Source: Aeromonas hydrophila subsp. hydrophila ATCC 7966 | GTDB taxonomy: Bacteria > Pseudomonadota > Gammaproteobacteria > Enterobacterales > Aeromonadaceae | DNA: 64,000 bases | Assembly (NCBI RefSeq): GCF_000014805.1 | Contig: NC_008570.1 | Coordinates: 3,539,001-3,603,000 of the forward strand | Direction: 5' to 3' | Part shown: piece by piece, positions 47,417 to 59,324 of the stretch | Layout: each line of letters opens with the position of its first letter | Numbering within the stretch: position 1 is the first letter of the stretch | Made by a program: the position numbers and the translations under genes | Notes under the pieces: generated by a model | What the model saw: only the letters and a program-made list of their open reading frames with translations | Databases searched by the model: none | What the model was told of the DNA's origin: nothing

Positions 47417-48781
47417 TCAGGCGTGGATGCTGGCCAGCTCGTGGCGTTTCAACGCCAGCAGGGTGATGAGCAGCGCGGCGGTGGCGATCAGCGCCATGCC
47501 GATATAGGTGGCGCTGAAACCGGGCGCCAGCTCGGCCGGGCTCAGGCTGGCCAGGTTGTGGCTGCTGCCCGCCGGCAGGGCGGAGTGAAACAGCACGGAG
47601 CAGATGGCCACCCCGACCGCGCCACCCAGCTCGCGGCCGAAGTTGAACAGCGACATGCCGATGCCGCGATCTTCCCTTGGCAGGGCGTTTTGTACCACCA
47701 CCGACAGCGCCGGCAGCACCAGGCCCAGCCCCAATCCGGCAAACCCCAGTCCCAGTCTGGCCCAGACGTCGAAATGAATTTGCCACAGCGCCAGCGCCGA
47801 CAGGGCGAACCCCACCACCACGAAGCGCCGGTAGTAGCCGGTGCGGCCGATCAGCTTGCCGCCGACGAAGGCTCCTGCCGTGATGCAGACCATGAAGATC
47901 ACCATGTAGAGCCCGCTCTCGCTGGCCCCCATTCCCTTCTGCCACTGCATCTGCAGCGGCAGGTAGACCAGCACGGCGAACATCAACAGCTGCGAGGCCA
48001 GCGCCAGCAGCACGCTCACCAGATAACCGGGCAACCGGGCCAGATGGGCCGGCAGAATGGGATCGTGGGCCCGCCGCTCCACCAGGATCAGCAGCAGCAG
48101 AGCCAGCGCCAGTCCCGCCGCCAGCCAGATGGCGGGCAGGGCGGTCTCCGGCGAGAGCAACAGCAGGCTCAGGGTGGTGACGGTGATCAGCAGCGCCGCC
48201 CCCTTCCAGTCGAAGCGACTGTGGCGGCGCACATTGAGGTGACCCAGGTTGCGGTTCACCAGCCAGAGCGCGAGTGCCCCGAGCGGCAGGTTGATCCAGA
48301 AGATCCAGCGCCAGCTGAGCTGCTCGGTGAAGTAGCCACCGAGCAGGGGCCCGGCGATGCTGGAGACCGCATAGACCGCCGAGATGTAGCCCTGATACTT
48401 GCCCACCTCCCGCGGCGGTATGCTGTCGGCGATGACGGTGAAGGCGAGCGCGATCAGGCCGCCGCCCCCCAGGCCTTGCAGCACCCGGGCCGCCAGCAGG
48501 GTCGGCAGATCCTGGGCCAGGCCGCAGGCCACGGATCCGGCCAGAAACAGACCGATGCCGATGTTGAGCATGCGCACCCGGCCGAACATGTCGCTCAGCT
48601 TGCCGTAGATGGGCAGGGCAGCGGTGGCCGCCAGCAGGTAGGCGGTGACCACCCAGGTAAGGGCGGTGCCAGCGTTCAACTCGGCCCCTATGATGGGCAA
48701 GGGGGTGGTGACTATGCTCTTTTCCAGTGAACCCAGGGCGATCACCAGGGCCACGCTCGAGAAGATGGTTTTTGGGGACAT
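47417..48781 (-). CDS. MFS multidrug exporter (DHA2/EmrB-like)
   Basis: A 454-residue inner-membrane transporter with about 14 hydrophobic helices. Motif A between helices 2 and 3 reads GKLSDMFGRVRML, and motif C-like glycines occur in SIAGPLLGGYF, marking a proton-driven drug exporter of the DHA2 group. The frame continues upstream to 49273, over the divergent HAD gene, but ATG 48781 (MSPKTIFSSVALVIALGSLEKSI) is where the first helix begins. Ribosome site is weak. No periplasmic adaptor gene is nearby; substrate unknown. Confidence 0.87.
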   Translation of the reverse strand: MSPKTIFSSVALVIALGSLEKSIVTTPLPIIGAELNAGTALTWVVTAYLLAATAALPIYGKLSDMFGRVRMLNIGIGLFLAGSVACGLAQDLPTLLAARVLQGLGGGGLIALAFTVIADSIPPREVGKYQGYISAVYAVSSIAGPLLGGYFTEQLSWRWIFWINLPLGALALWLVNRNLGHLNVRRHSRFDWKGAALLITVTTLSLLLLSPETALPAIWLAAGLALALLLLILVERRAHDPILPAHLARLPGYLVSVLLALASQLLMFAVLVYLPLQMQWQKGMGASESGLYMVIFMVCITAGAFVGGKLIGRTGYYRRFVVVGFALSALALWQIHFDVWARLGLGFAGLGLGLVLPALSVVVQNALPREDRGIGMSLFNFGRELGGAVGVAICSVLFHSALPAGSSHNLASLSPAELAPGFSATYIGMALIATAALLITLLALKRHELASIHA

Positions 48782-48958
48782 ATGACGGGCTCGCTCATTT
48801 GAAAATGCCGGGATCTGCAACGCAGAACTTATTATTGTCTCATAAATCATCAGCCGATGGCCAAAACCGCCCCTGAGCGGCAAGCATGACCCCGGTCGCG
48901 GCATTGCCTCCTGCATTCTGGTAGGCTGGCTGTTCACCCCCCAAGAGGAAGCAGCCCC

Positions 48959-49555
48959 ATGTCCGAGCAGTTCCGGTTTGAGCAATACGATGCCCTGATT
49001 TTCGATATGGACGGCACCCTGGTCGACTCCATGCCCCTGCATCTGGATGCCTGGGAGGAGACCAGCGCCGAGTTCGGCCTGCCCTTCGATCGCGCCCAGC
49101 TCAATGAATTCGGCGGCATTCCCACCCGCAAGATAGTCGCCATCCTGGCCGAGCAACATGGGCTGGATATCGATGTGGATGCCTTCACCCGGCGCAAGGT
49201 GGCGCTCTATCTTGAGCATATCGACAAGGTCAGCGTGTTTCCCGCCATGTGGGAGCTGGTCAAGCGCTGCCACGGCAAGGTTCCGATGGGCATAGGCACG
49301 GGTTCATCGCGCGAGCACGCCCTGCACATCCTGAAAAACACCGGTCTGGATGCCTATATTCCCGTGCTGGTCAGTGCCGATGACATCGACAACCACAAGC
49401 CCCACCCCGACACCTTCCTGAAAGTGGCCGAGCTGCTCGGCGCCAACCCCGCCAACTGCCTGGTGTTCGAAGATACCCAGATCGGCCTGCAGGCGGGCCG
49501 CGCCGCCGGGATGGAGACGGTGCTGGCACTGGAAGGAGAGCTCTACCAGCGCTAG
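48959..49555 (+). CDS. yqaB: HAD-superfamily phosphatase, YqaB-like (sugar 1-phosphatase)
   Basis: A 198-residue HAD hydrolase. Motif I DMDGTLVDS (nucleophile Asp and acid Asp), motif II in GIGTGSS, motif III Lys in HKPHPDTF and motif IV in VFEDTQIGLQA. It matches E. coli YqaB, which acts on fructose 1-phosphate and similar compounds, and the beta-phosphoglucomutase group. ATG 48959. Divergent from the MFS gene, followed by a strong terminator. Confidence 0.88.
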   Translation: MSEQFRFEQYDALIFDMDGTLVDSMPLHLDAWEETSAEFGLPFDRAQLNEFGGIPTRKIVAILAEQHGLDIDVDAFTRRKVALYLEHIDKVSVFPAMWELVKRCHGKVPMGIGTGSSREHALHILKNTGLDAYIPVLVSADDIDNHKPHPDTFLKVAELLGANPANCLVFEDTQIGLQAGRAAGMETVLALEGELYQR

Positions 49556-49579
49556 GCCACACTGCCCCTGCCACCAATG

Positions 49580-49606
49580 AAAACGCCTCCGCAAAGGAGG
49601 CGTTTT
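49580..49606. terminator. Terminator between yqaB and the ast operon
   Basis: Stem AAAACGCCTCC (49580-49590), 5-base loop, complement 49596-49606 ending in TTTT; A run on the other side lets it serve both convergent transcripts. Confidence 0.92.
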
Positions 49607-49640
49607 GCATGCAGCAGTACCGGGATGACCCGGCCCCGGC

Positions 49641-50438
49641 TTACATGGCGTTGGTGGATTCGAAGATCTTGTCGGCCGAGGCTTCAACGAAGCCCGGGTA
49701 GAGCACGCCGTCGGCCTGCGGGTAGCGCAGGGCGAATTCGTAGAAGCAGCTCGGGATGGTGCGCACGCCATCGGTGAAGGCCACGTCCGCCTTGTCGGCC
49801 ATGGTGGACGATTGCTCCAGCATCACCTGCGGATCCCCTTTCACCTCGCCACCCACGCCATTGAGCACGAAGCCCGCGGCCTTGAGGGCGGCGTTGACCT
49901 GCTGGATGGTGTCAAAGTCTTTCAGGCGGTTGATGTTGACGGTGAAGTGGTTGGCACGATAACCCCAGGCCGCCATCCAGGCCGCATACTCGCTCTCCGC
50001 CAGCAGGGTCTGGTAATCGGCCCAGGAGACCTGCCAGGGGGCGCCGGCATAGAGGAAGGCCTGGGTGTCGGTCAGGTGATCGGGCACCTGAGCCGCCAGC
50101 TTGTGGATGATGGCCTGGGCCGCATCGGAGAGCTCTTCCACCTTCAGCTCGCTGATGAACACCTTGGGCGCGTCCGGGTCTTTATGCTCGAAGTGCTTGG
50201 CGTAGAGCTTCTTGGCCTTGAACACGTACTCGCCCTTCTGCTCGTAGCCGAGCGCCAGGAAGTGGGCGGCCAGCTTTTCCAGCCCCAGCTTGGGCAGGTT
50301 GTAGGTGCGAAACGCCACATGGTCGTTGACGATGGGCTCGCCACCACCCAGCAGTTGATGAACCTTGTGGGCACTCGGGGTGACTTGAATGTAGTTATCC
50401 CACAAATGACCGAACAGGGTGTCGATATCCTTTTGCAT
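49641..50438 (-). CDS. DUF1338 protein (2-oxoadipate dioxygenase/decarboxylase-like)
   Basis: A 265-residue protein of the DUF1338 family, related to HglS, the iron-dependent enzyme that turns 2-oxoadipate into 2-hydroxyglutarate in lysine breakdown. The metal ligand motifs are visible: NDHVAFRT near residue 38, ANHFTVN near 162 and YEFALR near 235 (two His and one Glu). It is shorter than HglS. ATG 50438 has GAAAGAGAG upstream. It is the last gene after astD, 110 bp away, so a role in the same amino-acid pathway is possible; its substrate here is unknown. Confidence 0.8.
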   Translation of the reverse strand: MQKDIDTLFGHLWDNYIQVTPSAHKVHQLLGGGEPIVNDHVAFRTYNLPKLGLEKLAAHFLALGYEQKGEYVFKAKKLYAKHFEHKDPDAPKVFISELKVEELSDAAQAIIHKLAAQVPDHLTDTQAFLYAGAPWQVSWADYQTLLAESEYAAWMAAWGYRANHFTVNINRLKDFDTIQQVNAALKAAGFVLNGVGGEVKGDPQVMLEQSSTMADKADVAFTDGVRTIPSCFYEFALRYPQADGVLYPGFVEASADKIFESTNAM

Positions 50439-50547
50439 CTCTCTTTCCTTTGATTGCGGGTACAGACAAGGGCACCAGTTCAGTGCCCCTTTTATTGTCG
50501 TGGTCAGGCGCTGGCTCCAACGCAGAGAGCGCCCGCCTTTGTCTTGC

Positions 50548-52017
50548 TTAGAACGTCAGACCGGGAGACAGCTGATCCGGCATGGCGGCCTTGCTGTCTT
50601 CGACGGAAGCCACCGGATACGCACAGTAGTCGGCGGCGTAGTAGGCGCTCGCCCTGTGGTTGCCGGAGGCGCCGATGCCGCCGAACGGCGCGGCACTGGA
50701 GGCGCCGGTGATGGGCTTGTTCCAGTTGACGATGCCGGCGCGAATACGCTTGAAGAAGTGCTGCCAGTCCGCCTCGCTGTCACCGAGCAGGCCGGCCGAG
50801 AGGCCGAAGCTGGTGGCGTTGCCCTGATCGATTGCGGCATCGAAGTCGTCGTAGCGAATGAGCTGCAGCAGCGGGCCGAAGTACTCTTCGTCCGGCAGCG
50901 CGCTGACTGCGGTCACGTCTATGATGCCCGGGGAGACGAAGCCGGTGCCCGCTTCCAGGTGCGTGAGGGTAAGCAGACTCTCGCCACCGAGGCGCTGCAG
51001 GTTGGCTTGCGCCTCGACCATGCCAAGCGCTGCCTTCTCGCTTATCATGGCGCCCATGAACGGCTGCTCGGCGGCGTCATAGAGGCCGACCTTGATCTGG
51101 CCGACCACCTCAACCAGACGTTTCACCAAGGCATCGCCTTGGACGCTGCGCTCGACAAACAGGCGGCGCGAGCAGGTGCAGCGCTGGCCTGAGGTAATGA
51201 AGGCGGACTGCACGATGGCATGGACGGCGCCGTCGATGTCGCTCACGTCTTTCACGATCAGCGGGTTGTTGCCACCCATCTCGAGGGCCAGGATCTTGCC
51301 CGGTTGACCGGCAAACTGCTGGTGCAGGAAGTGGCCGGTACGGGACGAACCGGTGAAAAAGAGGCCGTCGATGTCCGGATTGCCGGCCAGCGCCTTGCCG
51401 GTGTCGACCTCACCCTGCACCAGGTTGAGCACACCCTTGGGCAGCCCCGCCTCCTGCCAGATCTTCAACATGGCCTCGGCTACCATGGGGGTCAGCTCGG
51501 AGGGTTTGAACACCACTGTATTGCCGGCGATCAGCGCCGGTACGATATGGCCATTGGGCAGGTGGCCCGGGAAGTTGTAGGGGCCGAACACGGCCACGAC
51601 ACCGTGGGGCTTGTGGCGCACAAACGCCTTGGCGCCGGGCATGGGGTTCTCCACCGTGCCGGTACGCTCGTCATGGGCGCGGATGGAGATGGCGATCTTG
51701 CCCTGCATGGCGGCCACTTCGGTGCGGGTCTCCCACAGCGGTTTGCCGGTTTCGCGGGCGATGGTCAGCGCCAGCGCCTCCTTGTGCTCGCCGAGCAGGT
51801 CGGCATAGCGGCGCACGATGGCCAGACGATAGTCGAGGGCCAGATCGGACCAATGATAGAAGGCATGGCGGGCGGCCTTGACGGCGGCCTCCACCTGGGC
51901 GGCGCTGGCCGCCTCCCCTTGCCAGATCACCTGATTCTTGGCCGGATCCTTTGACTCGAACGGCTTGCCTGCACCGGCCAGCCACTGACCGTCAATAAAC
52001 TGAACTAACTGGCTCAT
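50548..52017 (-). CDS. astD: N-succinylglutamate 5-semialdehyde dehydrogenase
   Basis: A 489-residue NAD-dependent aldehyde dehydrogenase of the arginine succinyltransferase pathway. Motifs: [15 protein letters not shown] with the catalytic Asn, [19 protein letters not shown] with the general base Glu, and [10 protein letters not shown] with the nucleophile Cys. Start and length agree with E. coli AstD. ATG 52017. It lies 70 bp after astA in one transcript. Confidence 0.95.
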   Translation of the reverse strand: MSQLVQFIDGQWLAGAGKPFESKDPAKNQVIWQGEAASAAQVEAAVKAARHAFYHWSDLALDYRLAIVRRYADLLGEHKEALALTIARETGKPLWETRTEVAAMQGKIAISIRAHDERTGTVENPMPGAKAFVRHKPHGVVAVFGPYNFPGHLPNGHIVPALIAGNTVVFKPSELTPMVAEAMLKIWQEAGLPKGVLNLVQGEVDTGKALAGNPDIDGLFFTGSSRTGHFLHQQFAGQPGKILALEMGGNNPLIVKDVSDIDGAVHAIVQSAFITSGQRCTCSRRLFVERSVQGDALVKRLVEVVGQIKVGLYDAAEQPFMGAMISEKAALGMVEAQANLQRLGGESLLTLTHLEAGTGFVSPGIIDVTAVSALPDEEYFGPLLQLIRYDDFDAAIDQGNATSFGLSAGLLGDSEADWQHFFKRIRAGIVNWNKPITGASSAAPFGGIGASGNHRASAYYAADYCAYPVASVEDSKAAMPDQLSPGLTF

Positions 52018-52087
52018 CCTTCACTCCCTGTGGTTCGCAGGCAGCCTTGGCTGCCTGTTTCATATGCGGTTTTGCTGCTGATATGGC

Positions 52088-53107
52088 TCAATCAAGATCG
52101 ACGGCACGCACCATGTCGCCATCCTGCACCTTGAGTGCGGCCGCCATCTTGGGCGGGATGATGGCTTCGTGCTTGTCCAGATCGACCCGGATGTTGCCGT
52201 AGCAGGCGCGATAGTGCTCGTAGCGGGTATTGCAGACCAGATGGGTCTTGCCGCCGATGGGCTCACCCACCAGCACCCGCAGCTTCTGGCTGCGGCGCAC
52301 GCTGCGAATGTTCTTCACGTCGCACTCGACGGTGGGGCCGGCATCGAAGATGTCGACATAGCCGCGATTCACGAATCCTTCGTCCTGCAGCATCTTGATG
52401 GCCGGGCGGGTCTTCTCGTGAGTCTGACCGATGACGGCGCGCGCCTCGTTGCTCAGCAGATTGACGTAGATGGGGTACTTGGGCATCAGCTCGGCGATGA
52501 AGCGCTTCTTGCCGATGCCGGTGAGATAGTCGACGGTGGGAAAATCCATCGAGAAGAAATGCTTTTGCAGCCACTCGTAGAAGGGGCTGTGACCATCGGC
52601 ATCGGAGACGCCACGCATCTCGGCGAAGACGGTCTCGTCAAACAGCTCGGGGTGTTCGGCCATGAACAGAAAGCGGTGCTTGGAGAGCAGACGGCCGTTG
52701 AGCCCCTCGCGGGCGCATTCGCGCAGAAACAGGGTGCAGAGCTCGGAATTGCCGGTGTAGTCGTTGGAGAGGGTGAGGGTTTCCACTACGTTGTAGATGC
52801 CGAGCTTGGGGGAAGAGTGCACCACCTTGCCGATGTGATAGTTGTAGAACGGCTGGGACAGGCCCACGGCCGCATCGATGGCGCAGGTACCGACCATTTC
52901 GCCGGTCTCCAGATCCTCGGCGACGAAGAAATAGAGGCAGTCACCCTTGCCCGCAGGCTTGTCCGAAAAGGTCTGGGTGGAAGCGTCTATCTTGCGCTGC
53001 AGCAGTTCATCGTTGACGGGCAACGAAGTCATGCCGGTGCCGGATTCGATGGCACAGGTCTTGAGACCGGCAAAATCTTTTTGCTCGATGGGACGGATAA
53101 CCAACAT
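52088..53107 (-). CDS. astA: Arginine N-succinyltransferase
   Basis: A 339-residue enzyme that transfers succinyl from succinyl-CoA to arginine, first step of the ast pathway. It begins MLVIRPIEQKDFAGL and has the family stretches ETGEMVGTCAIDAAVG, YHIGKVVHSSPKLG and FDAGPTVECDV. The upstream extension of the frame to 53176 lacks similarity. ATG 53107. Between argD/astC and astD in the operon. Confidence 0.95.
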   Translation of the reverse strand: MLVIRPIEQKDFAGLKTCAIESGTGMTSLPVNDELLQRKIDASTQTFSDKPAGKGDCLYFFVAEDLETGEMVGTCAIDAAVGLSQPFYNYHIGKVVHSSPKLGIYNVVETLTLSNDYTGNSELCTLFLRECAREGLNGRLLSKHRFLFMAEHPELFDETVFAEMRGVSDADGHSPFYEWLQKHFFSMDFPTVDYLTGIGKKRFIAELMPKYPIYVNLLSNEARAVIGQTHEKTRPAIKMLQDEGFVNRGYVDIFDAGPTVECDVKNIRSVRRSQKLRVLVGEPIGGKTHLVCNTRYEHYRACYGNIRVDLDKHEAIIPPKMAAALKVQDGDMVRAVDLD

Positions 53108-53182
53108 AAATGACAACTCCCTTTCATTGACGACAGGTGGGGTCCCGGCTCCTGCCGGGAGGGCTCCCCACCTCAATTTGGA

Positions 53183-54511
<1,329 letters not shown>

Positions 54512-54677
54512 TTACAGGGAACAATGTTCGACTGCCCGTGAGATTTTAGGCAACCGCATTGCATAACGGCTCAGGGGGTGTTGGCAAGAGATAATTTGGA
54601 CAGGGAGGGAGGTGAATAAAGTGTCAGGGAAAATATTTTTGGCCTCCTTTCAATTCTGGGAGGCCGATCACAACTAT

Positions 54678-55259
54678 TCAGGGATTAGCCAAAAAATTGG
54701 CCAGCAACTGATGACCCTGCTCGCTCAGAATGCTCTCCGGATGGAACTGAACACCCTCTATATTCAACTGCTTATGGCGCAGCCCCATGATCTCGTCCGG
54801 GCTGCCATCGGCATGTTCGCTCCAGGCGGTGATCTCGAGGCAATCGGGCAAGGTGTCGCGCTCCACGATGAGCGAATGGTAACGAGTGACCCGCAGCGGA
54901 TCGTTGAGCCCCTTGAATACCCCCTCACCACGATGGCGAATGAGCGAGGTCTTGCCGTGCATCACCTGACGGGCGCGCACCACTCTGGCACCAAAGGCCT
55001 GCGCCAGCGACTGGTGACCGAGGCAGACGCCGAGAATGGGGAGCTGGCCAGCAAAATGGGAGATGGCCGCCAGCGAGATACCCGCCTCATTGGGGGTGCA
55101 GGGACCGGGAGAAATCACCAAATAACGGGGAGAGAGCCGGGCAATGGCGTCCAGCGTCAGCTCGTCATTGCGCTTCACCACTACCTCCTGCCCCAGGGCG
55201 CCAAAATATTGCACCAGATTCCAGGTAAAGGAGTCGTAGTTATCGATCAACAACAGCAT
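54678..55259 (-). CDS. pabA: Aminodeoxychorismate/anthranilate synthase glutaminase subunit
   Basis: A 193-residue class I glutamine amidotransferase supplying ammonia to PabB for folate synthesis. [13 protein letters not shown] at the start, the oxyanion and nucleophile motif GVCLGHQS, and VQFHPES with the His-Glu pair are complete. Proteins of this group may also serve TrpE. Its location beside argD matches E. coli pabA. ATG 55259. Confidence 0.92.
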   Translation of the reverse strand: MLLLIDNYDSFTWNLVQYFGALGQEVVVKRNDELTLDAIARLSPRYLVISPGPCTPNEAGISLAAISHFAGQLPILGVCLGHQSLAQAFGARVVRARQVMHGKTSLIRHRGEGVFKGLNDPLRVTRYHSLIVERDTLPDCLEITAWSEHADGSPDEIMGLRHKQLNIEGVQFHPESILSEQGHQLLANFLANP

Positions 55260-55279
55260 GGGTCAACCAGAGCAGAGAA

Positions 55280-55495
55280 TTAACGATCCAGATAGCGACC
55301 CTGTTCCATTTCACGCTCGCGCTGGCACTCGGCCAGGTAGATGGCGGCGGCGATGGCAGGGGTTTTGTGGTGCTTGTCGATGGCATTGGAGACCATCAGT
55401 TGCAGGGTATTGAGGTTTTTGGCCTTGCGAAACTTGCGCAGCCAGTGACCCTTGTCACCCAACTCTTCAATCGTGGTATTTGATTCGACAGACAT
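55280..55495 (-). CDS. Conserved hypothetical small protein
   Basis: A 71-residue basic-acidic protein (MSVESNTTIEELGDKGHWL start, KFRKAKNLNTLQLMVSNAIDKHH centre, ECQREREMEQGRYLDR end) that I do not recognise. It looks fully helical, with no membrane segment or Cys motif. ATG 55495 follows AAGAG; the longer upstream frame to 55582 lacks a good site. It sits 20 bp before pabA in the same direction, so it is probably translated with it. Confidence 0.65.
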   Translation of the reverse strand: MSVESNTTIEELGDKGHWLRKFRKAKNLNTLQLMVSNAIDKHHKTPAIAAAIYLAECQREREMEQGRYLDR

Positions 55496-55618
55496 GCTAA
55501 CTCTTGGGGCAGACGCCCGCGTTTGAAATTGGAAGATGAAATAACGAATAGCAGGTCGGGTAAAACAAAGAAAGCCAGGCAAATACCCAGCTCTCTTCTA
55601 CTACACCTTCCCAGTATG

Positions 55619-56623
<1,005 letters not shown>

Positions 56624-56662
56624 CAGAGTGTTGATCCTTGTTATTCGGCCTGCCTGGCCAGC

Positions 56663-57331
56663 TTATTCGGCCAGCAGCGCGTCGAGCTGGGCAAACTGTT
56701 CACATACCCAGTCCGGGCGGGAATCCGCGATGGGACGGCCGTAGTTGTAGCCATAGGTCAGCCCCACCACCTTCATGCCGGCAGCCTGGGCGGCCAGCAC
56801 GTCATTTTCAGAGTCGCCCACCATCAGGGTGCGCGACGGGCTGACGCCCAACTCGTGGCAGGCCAGCAGCAGCGGCTCCGGGCTCGGTTTCTTGACGGGC
56901 ACGCAGTTGCCCCCCAGCCAGAGTGCGAAACAGTCGCCGATGCCGAGAGCATCGAGGATCGGCTGCACGAAGTGACTCGGCTTGTTGGTCACGATCGCCT
57001 GCTGGTAACCCAGCGCCTGCAGGCGGCGCAGGCTCTGTTCGACCCCGTCATACATGGCCAGCCCTTCCAGCAGGCAGGCCTGATAGTGGCGGTCAAACAG
57101 CGGACGGGCGCTGGCAAACAGCTCAGGCGCCGCGCGATAGTCCAGCGCACGTTGGATCAGCTTGTCGGCACCGTTGCCGACCCAGGTCCGCACCACGGCC
57201 TCGTCGGCCTCGGCCAGCCCCAGTTCGGTCAGCGTACGGTTGACCGCCAGCGCCAGTTGCGGGGCACTGTCGATCAGGGTGCCGTCCAGATCGAACAGCA
57301 CCAGGTCAAAATCACGTTCAGCGTTTGACAT
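56663..57331 (-). CDS. gph: Phosphoglycolate phosphatase
   Basis: A 222-residue HAD hydrolase that removes 2-phosphoglycolate arising from DNA repair. Motif [17 protein letters not shown], motif II in IVTNKPSHF, motif III in KKPSPEPL, motif [15 protein letters not shown] 57331 lies inside the end of rpe (14-bp overlap), the conserved coupling of these genes. Confidence 0.95.
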   Translation of the reverse strand: MSNAERDFDLVLFDLDGTLIDSAPQLALAVNRTLTELGLAEADEAVVRTWVGNGADKLIQRALDYRAAPELFASARPLFDRHYQACLLEGLAMYDGVEQSLRRLQALGYQQAIVTNKPSHFVQPILDALGIGDCFALWLGGNCVPVKKPSPEPLLLACHELGVSPSRTLMVGDSENDVLAAQAAGMKVVGLTYGYNYGRPIADSRPDWVCEQFAQLDALLAE

Positions 57332-57992
57332 GAGAGAGCTCCGCCCGCATCTCGTCGATCACCGCCTTGTAGTCCGGACGACTGAAGATGGCCGAGCCGG
57401 CCACGAACATGTCGGCACCAGCCTGGGCAATTTCGCGAATGTTGTCGACCTTGACCCCACCGTCGATCTCAAGGCGAATGTCGCGGCCGCTCTCGTCGAT
57501 CAGGCGGCGCACCTGGCGCAGCTTGTCGAGGGTGCCGGGGATGAAGCTCTGGCCGCCGAAGCCCGGGTTGACCGACATCAGCAGGATCACGTCCAGCTTG
57601 TCCATCACGTACTCCAGGCAGGTGAGCGGCGTGGCCGGGTTCAGCACCAGACCGGCCTGGCAGCCCTGCTCCTTGATGAGGCCCAGGGAGCGGTCGACGT
57701 GGTCGGACGCTTCCGGGTGGAAGGTGATGAGGGAAGCACCCGCCTTGGCAAAATCGGGAATGATGCGATCCACCGGCTTGACCATCAGGTGCACGTCGAT
57801 GGGGGCTTCGATACCGTAGTCACGCAGGGCCTGGCAGACCATGGGGCCTATGGTCAGGTTGGGCACATAATGGTTGTCCATCACGTCGAAATGGACCACG
57901 TCGGCACCGGCGGCCAGCACCTTGGCGACATCGTCCCCCAGACGGGCAAAGTCGGCGGAGAGGATCGAGGGGGCAATCAGAAAGTCTTTCAT
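57318..57992 (-). CDS. rpe: Ribulose-phosphate 3-epimerase
   Basis: A 224-residue TIM-barrel enzyme interconverting ribulose and xylulose 5-phosphates. [32 protein letters not shown] with metal ligands, [12 protein letters not shown] and RLEIDGGV are all present. ATG 57992 gives the family start, with GGATGACG upstream; ATG 58001 is the other option. The frame stays open to 58130 through part of a 60-bp repeat array, which is unlikely to be coding. A terminator after dam means rpe has its own promoter near or in the array. Confidence 0.96.
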   Translation of the reverse strand: MKDFLIAPSILSADFARLGDDVAKVLAAGADVVHFDVMDNHYVPNLTIGPMVCQALRDYGIEAPIDVHLMVKPVDRIIPDFAKAGASLITFHPEASDHVDRSLGLIKEQGCQAGLVLNPATPLTCLEYVMDKLDVILLMSVNPGFGGQSFIPGTLDKLRQVRRLIDESGRDIRLEIDGGVKVDNIREIAQAGADMFVAGSAIFSRPDYKAVIDEMRAELSHVKR

Positions 57993-58018
57993 CAGCGTCA
58001 TCCATTGGCAGCGTGGCA

Positions 58019-58345
58019 GAAAAAGCGGCGCAATTTTACCGCAAACGGACGCCGAAAACGACCCGCACACGGTATGGAAAAAGCGGACGCCATCATCACC
58101 GCAAACAGACGCCGAAAACGACCCGCACACGGTATGGAAAAGCGGACGCCATCATCACTGCAAACAGGCACTGAAAACGACCCGCACATGATACGGAAAA
58201 AGCGGACGCCATCATCACCGCAAACGGGCGCCGAAAACGACCCGCACACGGTACGGAAAAAGCGGACGCCATCATCACCGCAAACAGGCACTGAAAACAG
58301 CCCGCACACGGTACGGAAAAAGCGCATGCCATCATCGGCCGCAGC
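58019..58345. repeat. Tandem array of 60-bp units upstream of rpe
   Basis: GCGGACGCCATCATCAC-type units begin at 58083, 58142, 58202, 58262 and, altered, 58322; spacings are 59, 60, 60 and 60 bp. A diverged part unit (58030-58082) lies next to rpe. Each unit contains GCAAAC, a GCCGAAAACG-like part, CCGCACACGG-like part and a run of A. Changes between units are few and mostly single base. It fills the space between the dam terminator and rpe. Confidence 0.95.
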
Positions 58346-58351
58346 AGACAT

Positions 58352-58376
58352 AAAAAACGGCACCCCCAGGTGCCGT
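58352..58376 (-). terminator. Terminator of dam
   Basis: On the reverse strand, ACGGCACC (58376-58369), a 4-base loop, the complement (58364-58357) and a run of six T, starting only 6 bp after the dam stop codon. Confidence 0.92.
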
Positions 58377-58381
58377 CTGTG

Positions 58382-59254
58382 TCAGCCGAGTGGCGCCAAT
58401 TCGGCATCGCTCGGGTAGTAGCCCTGCTCCGGCTCGATACCGGGCGGATAGAGCGCCAGCAACTCGGCCACCTTGTTGCGGGTGCCGCCGTTGCGGCTGA
58501 TGGTGCGCTTGACCAGGATTTCGTCGAGGCGGGCACCGCGATAAAGCTCGCGGGTCAGCTCGATATCGTGGTTGCTGATGAGCACGGGCACCCCTTTGCG
58601 CGCCGCGGTATGGCGGGCCAGCCTGGCCAGCACGGCCTGATCGTCCAGGGTGAAGCCACCGGCCGAATAGGTGGTGAAGCTCGCGGTAGTGGAGAGCGGG
58701 GCATAGGGGGGATCGCAATAGATCACCCAATCCTCTTCGGCGCGCTGGATGGCATCGGCATAGCTTTCACAGATGAAGGTCGCCTTCTGCGCCTTCTCGG
58801 CGAAGGCCCACAGCTCTTTTTCCGGGAAATAGGGTTTCTTGTAGGAACCGAACGGGACGTTGAAGCCCCCCTTCTTGTTGTACCGGCACAGGCCGTTGAA
58901 ACCGTGTCGATTCAGAAACAGGAACAGCAGGGCGCGCTCGAAGCTGGTGTCGGTCTGGTTGAACTGGGTGCGCAGTCGGTAGTAGGCGGCCTTGTGGTTG
59001 TGCTCGGTCACGAACAGCTTGCGCGACTCAGCGATGAACCGATCCGGCGTCAACTTGAGATGATTGTAAAGACCGATCAGATCCGGATTGATGTCGTTGA
59101 GCACATAGGCGTCGTAGTCGGTGTTGAGAAACACGGACCCGGCCCCGACGAAGGGCTCCAGCAACACACGCCCGGCCGGCAAACGCTCGGCAATCTCTTC
59201 AACCAGGGAGTATTTTCCCCCGGCCCATTTTAAAAAAGCGCGTGTTTTTTTCAT
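58382..59254 (-). CDS. dam: DNA adenine methylase Dam (GATC)
   Basis: A 290-residue alpha-class N6-adenine methylase marking GATC sites for mismatch repair, replication timing and gene control. KWAGGKYSLVEEI at the start and FVGAGSVFLN (SAM binding), catalytic DPPYAPLS, and the target-recognition part between them agree with E. coli Dam. ATG 59254. It follows damX by 70 bp and ends in a terminator, so it is separated from rpe. Confidence 0.96.
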   Translation of the reverse strand: MKKTRAFLKWAGGKYSLVEEIAERLPAGRVLLEPFVGAGSVFLNTDYDAYVLNDINPDLIGLYNHLKLTPDRFIAESRKLFVTEHNHKAAYYRLRTQFNQTDTSFERALLFLFLNRHGFNGLCRYNKKGGFNVPFGSYKKPYFPEKELWAFAEKAQKATFICESYADAIQRAEEDWVIYCDPPYAPLSTTASFTTYSAGGFTLDDQAVLARLARHTAARKGVPVLISNHDIELTRELYRGARLDEILVKRTISRNGGTRNKVAELLALYPPGIEPEQGYYPSDAELAPLG

Positions 59255-59324
59255 GGAAATCCGGTGTTAAGAAGGCATCGACCAAAAAAGGGGGACGATT
59301 CTACCCCCTTCCCGGCCAAAATGG

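Noticed and set aside
57993..58130. N-terminal extension of Rpe through the 60-bp array
   Set aside because: The frame is open for 46 codons, but the family start is at 57992, and a 59-bp unit breaks the frame further up. Repeat-coded Cys/Phe-rich peptide is not expected in this enzyme.
57998..58363. Repeat-coded 121-residue reverse-strand open frame
   Set aside because: Its 20-residue periodicity only reflects the 60-bp DNA unit. No ribosome site, and a terminator lies at its start.
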